From: Cucumis sativus
Lineage: Eukaryota; Streptophyta; Magnoliopsida; Cucurbitales; Cucurbitaceae
Reading direction: 5' to 3'
Length of the DNA: 64,000 bases
Assembly: GCF_000004075.3 (NCBI RefSeq)
Contig: NC_026655.2
Span: forward strand, 24,227,489-24,291,488
The notes under the pieces were generated by a model. That model was not told the DNA's origin, did no database searches, and was given only the letters and a program-made list of their open reading frames with translations. Every line of letters starts with the position of its first letter. Position 1 is the stretch's first letter. This document shows, piece by piece, positions 1 to 11,273 of the stretch. Both the position numbers and the translations under genes were made by a program.

Positions 1-132
1 TTGTTTTCCTATTTTCTTTTTACAAGAACGTAAGGCGTGTGTGTGTGTTTATGCCAGACAATGATTATGAGAAGCTAAAACAAAATTAACTAAGGGAAAT
101 ATGCAAATAAACTGTTTTGCAAGGATTCATAC

Positions 133-1114
133 CCCATTCCTAGCCTCAATAGGATGCTCTTCATCAATGTGACAGCACAATCCGACTATATCAAGATATT
201 CTGAGCAAAATGGGCATGGGAATTCCTCCCTTATATCATCATCTCCTTCAAGATCTTCAAACCCCATGAACATACCTGAATGTTGAGCTACAACAGAATC
301 AGTCCAAAACTGAAGGTGAAGGCAGAAAAGGATACCGAGATAATAATTATAAAAAGGAGTAGAGAGATACATAAAAGCACTGACACATACAAAGGACGAT
401 GTATAAAAAACTGAAGCAGCAGGTGATGTCATGGATTACAGCAGAAAATGAGATGCACTGTGTCTTAATATCAAAATCTTAAAGTTCCACATAATGTAAT
501 CTTATTGACAATCAGGCTTGCTTAAATCATAAGGTACTTCTAGTTACACAAAGAAGACACTACGAAGCATAATCAATTTCTCGTGTTAAAAAAAAATAAC
601 CCAAAACAAACTTTTAGCACCCTACAGCCATTGCACAGTTAAAAATAAAGACGGAAAAAGTAGACGGCATGAAACAATCGACCTGTTTTCCATATCTCAA
701 CAAGGCAGGATCGAAATTCAAGACTTTGATTTAATTCGCCACCTTCACCACACTTGAGCAAAATAATAATAATAAATTTAACACAAGGCAGAATCAGGAT
801 AGCCTTAATTGTGTTAGGAATCGTCAATAGTTTATCCATTTATCCGAGACCAGAAAGAGAAGATTGAGGTAACAAAAAACAATGTATGGAAAAAGTTCAT
901 TTCTCAGAAAACCAATTTATAAAGTGGGGAGCTCCGAATCACTCCAAAGTAAGTAAAGCGGTGAAACAAATAAACAAAAAAAAAAAAAATAATAATAATA
1001 ATAATAACAATAAAGAAATGAAAGAGATTCACCTAAACCAGATCGTGATAGAAGAGCAGATTGGTAACGCTTAGAAGCAGAAGAAAGACGAGCAGTCCAG
1101 GAATCAGCATCCAT
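133..1114 (-). CDS. DI19: Di19-family zinc-finger protein (5' part, runs off left edge)
   Basis: Partial minus-strand gene. Exon 1 is 1039-1114, starting at the ATG at 1112-1114 and encoding MDADSWTARLSSASKRYQ..., the standard Di19 N-terminus. Exon 2 is 133-275 and encodes MFMGFEDLEGDDDIREEF followed by a CPFC...CCHIDEEHP C2H2-like finger, the first half of the zf-Di19 domain. The donor after 1039 and the acceptor before 275 join in phase. A GT donor follows at 132-131, so 1-132 is intron and the rest of the gene (second finger, C-terminal domain) lies outside the window. A second in-frame donor, 6 nt downstream in exon 1, would add two residues. Di19 proteins are small nuclear, stress-responsive DNA-binding factors of plants. 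The intron between these exons is about 760 bp and contains an A/AAT-rich tract. Confidence 0.9.
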
Positions 1115-3544
1115 AGCTCTTCCCTAGCAGAAAAAAGATTTGGGTTTTCCAAGTTGAAGCCTCAATCTGCAGAAACTTTGAAGCAAGTTTGAAGAAGCTT
1201 ACGATCCAAAACAGAGCAACAGCAAATTGAGAACAAAATGAAAACCCTAAAAAAGAGATAAAATTAGGGAAAAGAAAGGAAAGTGATGATTTTTTTTAGA
1301 GAAATGAGAGTGAGAGATGAGATGAACTGCGAACTGAAAAAATCGATTTTGGTTCTTTTTTTCTCTCTCAAAGGTGAAATTCACAAACCAAAATGTGAAA
1401 GAGAAGAAATATACTTATTCACAACTCTATATTTATATATATATTTCTTCTTCTTTTTTTTTTCTTTTTCTTCTTATTCTCTTTTTTTTTCTTTTTTTAA
1501 TTTGTGTTATAAAAAAAATACATAATTAGGGATTTTCTCAAAAATTGAAAAAAAAAACTATTTACAAAAAAAACCACCAAATTTCATTACATAAATATTT
1601 TGCCAATTTCTCTAATAAAAAACTAAAATGGTTTATTCCATAAGTTATATTTGGAATAATTTAGAAGACATTTATATTTTACATTGAAAAATTGATTAAT
1701 AGTAAAAAAAATAGAAAATTTGACAAAATATTTACTAACATATAGTAAAATTTTTTATTTGATATCCAAAACAATAACATTGATAAGGAGTGATAAATGT
1801 CTATCGATTCTATCATAGATAGAATACAAAATTTTATGTAGTTTTTAAATATTTTAGTTTATTTTACTATTAGAATTACTAATATTTAGCTTTTAATTTA
1901 TTTTTACTATCACAGTAAATATTACTATTAATTTTTCCTATTCGTTTTAAAATATTTTTAAAGTTTCATATTTTAGAAATAACAATTTAGTGTATGTAAC
2001 AATAACTTAAACTTGTATATGACCGTCGTATGAAATATTATTATTGATGTTCTATTTACATTTCAAAATATTACTGAGGTATAAACGTTTCAGAAACAGT
2101 AATTTAGTTTATTAACAGTAATGAAACTATTAAATTTGTAACAGTTTAATTAACCTCTAAATTATCATAAACAATCATACAAACTTTGAATTTCTTCAAA
2201 CAATTTAGTTTTTATCATAAAAAAAATCACATCAAGAGTAAGTGTCAATTTTTATTAAGTAACAACTTAATCTTTTTATTTTAGAAATAAATTTGACTTT
2301 CCCAATTATAAATCGTTATAAATGATAATGTACTGTGATTATTACTTTTCATCCAACATTCTTTTTTTACTCCAAAAATAATGTTCTCACAAAGTTTGAT
2401 GGAATGGTCAATTGTAGCATTACATTTACAATACCTTTCTAATAGATTTGAGGAATTTTGGAAACAAAAACCTTACTTTATAGTTTAGGCCTAATAGTTT
2501 TCCAATTTAGCGTGTTTATCACAGTTCTCTTTTAAATTAGGATGAATAATTAAGTTGTATTAATTTACTCTTCAAGACAACATAAAACATTAGATATATT
2601 AATGAATAGTTTATATCGATATCAAACTTTTTAATTTATGGATATATAGACATATCAACAAAAAAATTTATAATCGATTAAAAATAAGTATTAGTAAGAT
2701 ACAACTAACACTTGTATTTACCATATAAAACGGTACTCAAAAACTTCCAAACAAAAAATTTATTTTTCCTTTTAATTTTCTTTATTTTACCTTTTATTTT
2801 TTACTTGAAAGCCCATTGCAAAAATCTTTCCAAAAATTATTTTGAGATAAAAGAAAAAAATGATATGATTATTTAGCAATCTTTCCAATAAGTTCATATG
2901 ATATATAGGAATAAATGTAAGAATAAAAGTTGAGGTTCCAAAATTTTCTTTTCATGTGATTGAAAGATCTTCAAACAATCATAGAATCGATTCTTCTTTG
3001 TCACACTTCTCATCAAAGACTAGTGTTTCTACCACGTGCATCACACATATATTTCTTTCTTTTGTTGGTGTAAAATATGTGTTTTTTTTAATAATTTGGA
3101 TCATATATTATTCATATTGAAACAAAATATTAGTTATTTTCATTTAGTGCTATTACTAAGTTAGTAAAATTTTAATCACTTTTAGAATAACCTTTAGAAT
3201 TTGCATGAAGATGCCTAAGTTTTAACGTTGAGAGAATCTTAGTTTTAGAAAGAACCTAAACGATGTTTGCTTTGAAGTGTGTTTCAAACAAAAAAGAAAA
3301 GAGTGGCAGAAACTCTTTCTTTTGAATTTGTTTAGTGAAGTTCTTTTCATCAAACTATCTTCCTTTCATATTTCTTTGTAAACAACTATGTCCTGACATT
3401 TCAATTCATCCACCCGTTTCTTGAGAATATGGACATCAAGAAGGATCTAATGAGGGTAAATAAAATGACCAAAAGTTATTCAAATAAGAATGAACAAAAG
3501 TTACAACAATTAGTAAAGAACATTACAACAAAAACTCCAACAAA
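1115..3544. other. Di19 5' leader/promoter and intergenic DNA
   Basis: Bases 1115 to about 1300 read, on the minus strand, as a pyrimidine-rich leader directly upstream of the Di19 ATG. A TATA-like AT run lies near 1428-1442 and a TC-rich tract at 1446-1497, so the promoter probably sits around 1300-1500. From 1520 to 3544 the DNA is AT-rich without convincing coding potential. The open frame at 3429-3638 on the plus strand is the shadow of the last exonuclease exon. Confidence 0.5.
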
Positions 3545-4755
3545 CTATTTTTTCTTCTTATTAATCAGATCTAAAGGAGTGAAAGCTCTTTCAACGAGAT
3601 CCGAGATATCTAGCTTGAGGTCGAAAGTAAGCCTCTGAAGAATCGATGACAACAATCTCACGTCTGACAATGCTCGATGTGCTTTACCATCCAGTTTTAT
3701 ACCGTAATACTCGCCAAGAGCTTGTAATGTTATTTTTGTAATCTTCGAATCTGATCATGATATTGCCATCAACAATATTACATTACATCACTCTAATCCT
3801 TTTATTCACAGAGAAACTAGAAAACGATAATATGGGGAAAGGGAAAACTAACCGGATAACTTCATCAGTTGACGGGCTAACGTCATAGTATCGAAAAATA
3901 GCCAATTTAGAGGAATATCAACGGAGTAACGGCTGAATTCACTGAGTAAAAAGGGTACGTCGAAGGTACGAGCATTATGAGCTACCAATAATACATAACC
4001 ACCAGGTTTCTGACGGCTTTTGACAAATTGTAATATAATTGGAATAAGTTCCTGCATCCTATATGAACAAGAAAAGGAGCGTTTGAACATGTATAAAAAT
4101 ATATGATTGATAAATGACTGTAACTAGCAGTGAACTGAATGGAAGATATAAGAGAAATGAGACTACTATGAACGTTTCAATACCTTGGAACACTGGGACT
4201 ATCGACCATACGGTTTGAAATGCCATGTATATTTGAATTTGTAATATAGCACTGTGGATTTATTAATGTTTGAAAGGTGCTATTTTCTCCTCCTGAAAGA
4301 TCTTGAAATGCAATTTCCACTATTCTATCGAGGTTTCTACTAAAACCTGTCGTTTCAATGTCAAAGGTTATAACTGTCACCAGGTGAGCGAATTCCTTGC
4401 TCTTAATAATTGTTGGTTGAATATCACAATATTGAAGCTTCTGAGTTTCACTTTTCTCGGACTTGTTAATGTTAACTGTACAGCTTGCTAACATCGATTC
4501 CTGCAAGATTTCATTCCTGATATTGGTGGGTTTACTGCTAGGGTTGGTCTTTGCCTTCTCCCCCGCTTTGGTAGTAATAGATTTTCTGGTCCATCTCTTG
4601 TTCCGCCCTCCTTCAAGGTTATAGATCCTAAAACAAAGCTGATCATACCAACAATTATGACCATGATTCCTGTTCAAGGGATGAAAGTTTTCCCTCCAAA
4701 GGTTAGCTAAAACAGGGACTCCATATTTCGGAAATCGGAAGATTGAAAGGCACAT
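3545..4755 (-). CDS. DPD1: DPD1-type organellar DEDDh exonuclease
   Basis: Complete three-exon model: 4184-4755, 3853-4058 and 3545-3750 (stop at 3545-3547), predicted 327 aa. All junctions are GT-AG and phases match (2, then 1). The DnaQ-like fold is clear: ExoI FDIETTGF with Asp132 and Glu134, ExoII VAHNARTFD with Asp224, and ExoIII HRALSDVRLL with His284 and Asp289, so the complete DEDDh set is present. The first 120 residues are basic and low in conservation, as expected of a transit peptide, and begin MCLSIFRFPK. Arabidopsis DPD1 is a dual plastid/mitochondrial exonuclease that degrades organelle DNA in pollen and in senescing leaves; length and architecture fit that family. The name rests on the N-terminus and overall layout, which I recognise but cannot align here. 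Other TREX-like plant exonucleases are the alternative. Confidence 0.85.
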
Positions 4756-6975
4756 TGGAGCTGTTAAAATTCGAATTCACAGCACAACAAGGGGAAATCT
4801 AGACAGAAAACCCAACAAAATCCAGCAACCGAAAGCAATTTTCTTCAACCTGTAGATAACGGGGTGTGACAACCAATGTATAACCCCATATCAGAGATCA
4901 AGAAACAGAAAAGGGATCAACTTTAAATTCTCCACATTGATTATCATACAGAATAACGAAAATAATAAACAAAACAAAAAAGTTAAGGGCTCCATATGAT
5001 GGATCTCAAAAGTATAAGCACAATTACGTCAAAGACAAAAAAAAAGAAAAAAAAATAATAATAATAATTTATTTTCAACGATCTTATTCAGACATTTTAA
5101 CAAACACATTGTAATCAAACCGATTTGGCCTAGAACACTCCCAACTCCCGCCATCTCCAATCTTTCGCCAATACCCCACAAACAGAAACCCAAACATTCA
5201 TTACTAAAAATCAAACAACGCAAACCAATCGATCGGTGACACTTAAAAACGTCCAAATGAAGCACTACTGCATTAGATTAAAAAAACAAAAAAAAGGGTT
5301 TATAGCAGAAACAGAAATCGACCCATTTCATTCTCACACAACTTCAAACTATTTACCTTCAGATTTCAAAAGAGTACAACATCATCCCACTTCTCGGCAA
5401 TCTAAAGCAATCTTTGAATGCAAAAACATGGAAATTACAAAGCGAGAGAAAGAGAAAAGGAACTTGCCTGAAATGAAATCTGAGGGAGGATTATACTGCA
5501 TTTAAAAACCAAAGGAAAAACGTAAGTTAAGGGAGTAAATGGCGTGGAAGAAGATTGAGAGGTGCTTTAGGGAGACATGGAGGTGGGAAGAGAAATCTTT
5601 AGCTTCGTTGCTTTCTCTATAATTATTCTTCCGAAATAATTAATAAATAGGAAAAAAAAAAGACGCAGCTAAACTTACGGATCCTTTCATTTCTTTTTTC
5701 TTCCTAATTTATAATTCATCTAATCCTTCTTTTTTTAAAAAAAGTTAAATTAATTAATTTATTCCAAGATTGCTTTGCCTACAAATATATTTCATTTTAT
5801 TTTATTTTATATAGTTTTGAATGATCTTCTATAATTACAAATATTTTGTGTTATGTTAATATTATCCTAATTTGTGTATATATTTGATATCTTTATGTTC
5901 TATACAACTAATTTATAAATACTTTAATGTTTGATTAATTATGTATGTATCTATTTTCATGAAAAGTGTCCAAAACGATTGTCCATTATATTGTGCCTCT
6001 TATGATGAATTGGAGGTTTTATTATTGCCACGAACTAGCACGAAACACAAAAAGAAAATGTTTGAATAGCTAAATAAGCTTGTTTTGATCCAACCAAGGG
6101 CTTCAAACCCACTTGGGTAAAGTTGTAGAGGTATATTATATATGCAAATACACATGCCACATATATACCATTTACTAGTGTTCATAAACTTCTACTAACA
6201 TAATGCCATATTGTTATATATTTATCATAACATCATTAGTAATGGAATCGCTGTATTTTAAAAGTTCAATGAATATCATTCAATGCTCTGTTATTAGACA
6301 AGGATGAGTTTTTTTTATTATTATTACTTTTTCCCTTCATAACCATTAAACTTTTCATGTCAAATATTTATGAGTAATCTGGATGTTAAATTAATTCACG
6401 TGGTACGAAACTAGTTTAAATATAAACATGTAATTGAATATTTGGTATTTTCAATTACATTTGAATTCATTAATTATGGTAAAATACACCTTTGGGATTT
6501 GTAGTTCGTATAAAAAATAAACACTTTGGTACCCATAAAAGCTTTAAAATAACTTTAAATTATATTGAATTAGATGGGACTGCTCCATCCTTTTTGATGA
6601 ACTACGTCAACCCATACCCATGATTGAGAAATAATTAGAACCAAAGTACTTATAACACAAATTAGGTTAAGAGAGGAAGGGCTAATTTGTAGTACTACTT
6701 TTTTTGGCATACCTACACATCACTTAGTTACTTTAGAAAATAAAAACACTACAACTACACATAATATCATTTTGAATTCCCCAATGTCCTTCTTCATTGC
6801 CTAAATGCTAAAACTAACATTTTTGGAAAGGAATCCAATTACTAGTCTTCTTCCAATTTCATTCATTTTGAACCCCAAAAAAGTGATGATTTGGTTGGTA
6901 ATTAGTATTATAGGTTAGAACTTCTATGAGTAAATTACTAAATCCTAACTCTGTACCTTCTTCCTTTCTTCTTCC
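4756..6975. other. DPD1 5' leader region and intergenic DNA
   Basis: Upstream of the DPD1 ATG, an acceptor-like site on the minus strand near 4850 and a pyrimidine-rich, leader-like stretch near 5500-5600 suggest a 5' UTR intron, but no junction can be fixed. From about 5640 to 6900 the sequence is AT-rich intergenic DNA. The GATA gene ends at 6976, so its 3' UTR lies in about 6700-6975. No other gene is supported. Confidence 0.45.
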
Positions 6976-8062
6976 TCAGGAAATTAGAGAGTCATTCGAC
7001 AGCGCTATTAAAGACATGGCTGCTTGCTTCTCCTCCTCCCCGACCTTCCTCTGCCATTGCCACTGCTGTTTCTTCACCACCATCACATCCTCCTCCAATG
7101 ACATCATTAGTCTCATTCTCAATGACCCACACTCCCCTGAATTCTCATCTCCATCCACGCCGGAGGAGGAGGTGGTGGTGGTGATGGTCGTCCCACTTGA
7201 GGAAGTGGTGGTGGCTGACACGGTGGCAACGGCGGAGGAGTGATTGTCGTTAACTTTTTCCCTCTTCTTGTCACGTCTGTTCGTTCCTCTGGTGGATATT
7301 CTTCTCTTTCTAAATCTAATCCCACATGCATTACACAGTGACTGCAAGAATATATCCCAAATGGGAAGAGAGGTTTGTTTAATTATTGATGATATGATGA
7401 TTTCCTATTTCAACAAGAAATGAAAACGGAACAAAAGAATGTGAAACCAAACCAGAGGCTTAAGATCATACAAATAAATTGAAAGGGAAATCTCATCATC
7501 TAATCGAAAACAGGAGAAACCCATTAAAAATAGAACAAAATGGAAAGGAGGATCAACTTCAGGAACAAAGGAGAAACACAAAATTCTAGTGAAATAAGTG
7601 CCAAAACAGAACACGATCCTGAAAAAAAGCCTGAAATCAAACAGTAGAAACACAGTTTGTTTCAAGGGAAAAATACGAATCATAAATAGATCATGAATCA
7701 AAACTCATAAACTCAAGACTAAACAAAAGAAAAATGGTAAACAATAGAACAGGGTGAAGAAGCAATGGAGAAGGCAAATCTTCTCAACAAAAGCAATCCA
7801 GAAAACCAAAAGACAAACAGAAAAGGAAAAAAAAAAAAAAAAAACGAAAAGATAAAGAAAGGTAAGAACCTTAGGTCCAGTAGGGCCTCCACGCCACAAA
7901 GGAGTTTTAGTAGTCTTACAATCAACACAACATTTAGTATCCGCCAGCAAAAGTCCCTAATACAGAGAAATTAGAATTAACAAAAATCAGTAAAAAAATA
8001 ACAAAGATTCGTGTGAAAGGGGATATGAAACTAACCTTTTGGCTTAAATCCATGAAACCCAT
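6976..8062 (-). CDS. Small B-class GATA zinc-finger transcription factor (GATA15/16/17-like)
   Basis: Three coding exons: 8036-8062 (MGFMDLSQK), 7870-7956 and 6976-7341 (stop at 6976-6978), predicted 159 aa. All introns are GT-AG and phase 0. The finger is the plant class IV type C-X2-C-X18-C (C19, C22, C41, C44) with the TPLWRGGP core, and is split by an intron after GPK, as is usual in this class. A basic RFRKRR tail follows. The central region is Ser/Thr-rich with repeated TTTSSSG runs. The C-terminus reads EEEKQAAMSLIALS, which looks like a diverged form of the LLM motif (LLMALS) of B-class LLM GATAs. These nuclear factors regulate greening, germination and development. A leader of CT repeats lies upstream at about 8120-8215. 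Which GATA15/16/17 subgroup it belongs to cannot be decided here. Confidence 0.88.
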
Positions 8063-9743
8063 TTCAGGATTAGGGAGAAAAATGAATGAGGGAGATAAAG
8101 AAGGGGAGAATGTAAGATCATTACTGAAAAAAAAAAAAAGAAAAAAGAAAAAACAGAGAGCAGAACCGTCAGAGACTGAAAGAGAGAGAGAGAAAGAAAA
8201 GAGATAAGAATGAAGATGACGGAGAAACCCTACGCGACACTGTAAAACCCTAGTAATGGAGAAATGGGGTTAAGGAAAGGATTGACAAAAGTGCCATTGC
8301 AATTCTTCTGATTTTGCAGGGAAGGAGAAGGCTTCTGAATGACACGACACCCTATTCCACCGTTCCATTCCACGTCGTTTCTTCTTCCCTACATATTTCT
8401 TTTCTAAAAACAAATCTTATCTTAAGCATTGAATTAGGATACGTAAGTGTAAGGATAAAATATCAGAAGGACTACATGTCTGTATACGACGATTAAAAAG
8501 TTGATTCTTACAGGACACATTGATCTTCAAAGGTACTAGAAATCTACACCATTGTCAATGTTACACTTTGAATATAAAAGAGCAATAGTATAGTGGAGAA
8601 ATAAACATTGATGCATTGCGTACTCTGTAATAGAAGTTGAATATATGTTGCTACTTGTCAAGCAACTAAAGAAGCTCTTGAGCATATAAAGAGGAAGTAT
8701 AACTAGATAAAAGAAATGGTTCAAAAATAAAAAGAAGAAGACGACGACGTGATTGTCACCAAAATTTAGTAGTGTTCGAGAGTCATCTGGAAAGTTTAGC
8801 TCTACTAGATGCACCATTTTATTTAAGGCAATTAGAAGATGATATTGTCCGTAGAGTATGCCCTAGTTCAAGTAGGAGATTGTTAAGTTTTGTTCCATCT
8901 AATAAAATAACAGTTATTTGTTTTGTATTTAATTTTACTTAATTTGATAAAGTAAAATCTTATGTTATTATATGAAATCTTGAATAGAAGGTGGTTGGGT
9001 CTAATATTGTGCGTGTGGGGCTATATATATATATATAAGATTAGATATCTTATCCTAGTGAACGTATGAATACTAGTTACATTGTAACTATTACCATCAA
9101 TTTGATCCAAACTGTTGATGTGGACGTGAGTGAACAAAATTTATATAAAAAGTTTGTATAAGACTTGACGATGAACGAGATATTAAATCTCTTTGATGTC
9201 CGTCTCAATATCGATTGTTATGAAAAATAAAACACAAAAAATATATATTAACGTAAATAATAAATAGTTTATTTACAAACTACATGTTAAAATTCTCACT
9301 ATAATAAATTTAGTTTTAGGTTTGAAAATTGATTTTGATAGAAAGGAAAGCCCTTATAAAAGGGTTTGAACCTTTTTATTTGGTTTGGTGAAACAAATTA
9401 CATTTAAATATACTAATATCACATCTACCTCACACATAATTTATTTCACTCTTTTTATTTACTACCATTTGAATTCTAGAGTTAAAAATTAATTCTAATC
9501 ATATCGAATGATGATTCTATTTTATACCAACTTTATTCAAACCAACAACAATAATCTAATTTTAGTTATTTATATATCTTTATCACAATAATTTAGTATT
9601 TATAAAAGAAAAAAGAAGTATTAAAAAAATTATTGTAATCCAAAATGAAATATAATTCAAAATAGTAACAATAAATTTAATGTGATATGAATTGATTCTT
9701 AGCAATATTAGAAGAAGCAATAATTTTACTGTATTCAACAAAA
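8063..9743. other. GATA leader/promoter and intergenic DNA
   Basis: A CT-rich leader of the GATA gene (minus strand) covers about 8120-8215. Beyond 8300 there is no supported gene. Around 8860-8890 a purine-rich stretch followed by TGTTAAG resembles the polypurine tract and LTR start of a decayed copia-type element, but no second LTR or coding domain is visible. The rest is AT-rich. Confidence 0.4.
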
Positions 9744-9783
9744 GTTGAGATGGCCGAGTTGGTCTAAGGCGCCAGATTAAGGT

Positions 9784-9816
<33 letters not shown>

Positions 9817-9824
9817 TCTCAACA
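9744..9824 (+). tRNA. tRNA-Leu (anticodon AAG)
   Basis: The acceptor arm GTTGAGA (9744-9750) pairs with TCTCAAC (9817-9823), followed by discriminator A. The anticodon stem CCAGA/TCTGG encloses the loop TTAAGGT, giving anticodon AAG, which decodes CUU after A34 modification. The long variable arm (about 9787-9799) is typical of class II tRNA-Leu. The T arm contains the GGTTCAAATCC B box. No intron and no encoded CCA are present, as expected for a nuclear tRNA gene. Confidence 0.97.
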
Positions 9825-9828
9825 TCTA

Positions 9829-9834
9829 TTTTTT
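9829..9834 (+). terminator. Pol III terminator of tRNA-Leu
   Basis: A run of six T residues starts five bases after the discriminator base of the tRNA, the normal RNA polymerase III stop signal. Confidence 0.85.
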
Positions 9835-11273
9835 CCCTTTTCTCACAACACAATCATATTGGGCTAAAATGTAAATATATATCATGGTTGCGGGTGCACA
9901 AAAGGAAGAGAGTTGAAACACTCACGATGTATAATAAAATAATTGAGTGTTGCCAAAATTAGTAAAATTTTTGAAGTTAAATTGTTAAGTTTGAAAATTT
10001 AGAGACTTTAATACAAGTTTAAACAAAAGACTCGTCAACTTTTTTTCCCTCTTAGTATTTCAAGTTTACAAAGCACATTTTAAAATAATGAAAATGATAA
10101 TTAATATGTAAGAATAAAATTATATTCCAACGGATGGTTCACGTCTATATATTTTATTATTTACCAGTATAACTTAACTTATGAATGTATATTATTTACT
10201 CGTTCAAATTTTGTAGAGTTTATTATATTTTGTTTGATTGTATATAATTTATTGTCAAAATGAAATTAGTGGAACTTATTAATATAAATATAATAAATAA
10301 GCACTTTGTATATTAAATTGGATTTAAGTAAAACCATACAAATTCATTGGAGAAAAAGTGGACAAATATTGACAAAAATATAATAAGTAAACACACTTTG
10401 TTGTATTAATTAATTGAGAAAGAGACAAATTGTAGACATTAAACATAATTAAAGTAATAGTTATATTTCTTTTCATATCCTTCTAATCCTTTCTCTACTT
10501 TAGAAAATGAGATCAGTGTGCAAAAGTTGATTAACAACCAACACCATTAATTAATTTCCTAATTGATTTAAACATTATTTCTAATCATTTTTTTAATTAT
10601 AATTTGACCATCCCACATTTTATTATTTTTTTGAGAAACAAACAAAGTTGGTGTTTCTTGATTGGATTTGCATACGTGGTTTAAATGACTTTCTAGCTCA
10701 TCCTATAATATTTAATGTAAATTTCTAAATCTTAGGTCATGATGATATGTATATTGAACTTCTCATTATGTTTAATCTTGTTTTAATAAAGTGGATTTGA
10801 ATGGGTTGGTATGAGTTTAATTTGACCAATAATCCATACCAATCAAGGATCAATATAAAGATCCATTATTAAAAATATGGAAAATGATATGGATTTTAAA
10901 TAATTAATGTTACGTTTCTTAGCTATTTTATTTTTTTTAGAATTAAGCCTGATTTACTATGAATTGCAATTAATCCATAAAATTTATAATAATAATGAAA
11001 TTTAATGCTATGTTATTCATTTATTTATTTAATTCATCGTCAATGTTAATTGTAATTTATATATTGCAGTTGACTATTTTCATTTATTAAATAAAAATTG
11101 TTAAAATAGAAAAATTGACAAAATACTTACCCTTATCATTTTAGTGATTTTTTTTTATGGAGTTGAAGTATTTTGTCATTTTTTCTATATTTGAAAGTAC
11201 CTCTTTTGCTTATGTAAAACAAAAGACATAGATAGTATTGGTTGCAGAATAATATGCATTTCCATCTTCCACT
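9835..11273. other. Start of duplication unit 1, downstream flank of CBP60-A
   Basis: Sequence homologous to unit 2 begins about 10 bases after the tRNA terminator: the segment at 9846-9870 recurs at 20690-20715, and 9955-10900 resembles 23265-24790 in order. No gene is seen. Bases 10975-11110 match 27560-27680 just downstream of CBP60-B. Confidence 0.6.

Noticed and set aside
886-1114. Plus-strand frame with poly-Lys/Asn and minus-strand poly-Tyr/Phe tail
   Set aside because: Both come from the A/AAT tract in the Di19 intron; only 1039-1114 is exon.
8860-9110. Purine tract followed by a TGTTAAG start, like a copia LTR
   Set aside because: No LTR end, second LTR, target duplication or coding domain could be confirmed.
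9583-9825. 80-residue open frame on the minus strand (GFEPTPFRTRT...)
   Set aside because: It is the antisense of tRNA-Leu, a well-known spurious ORF.
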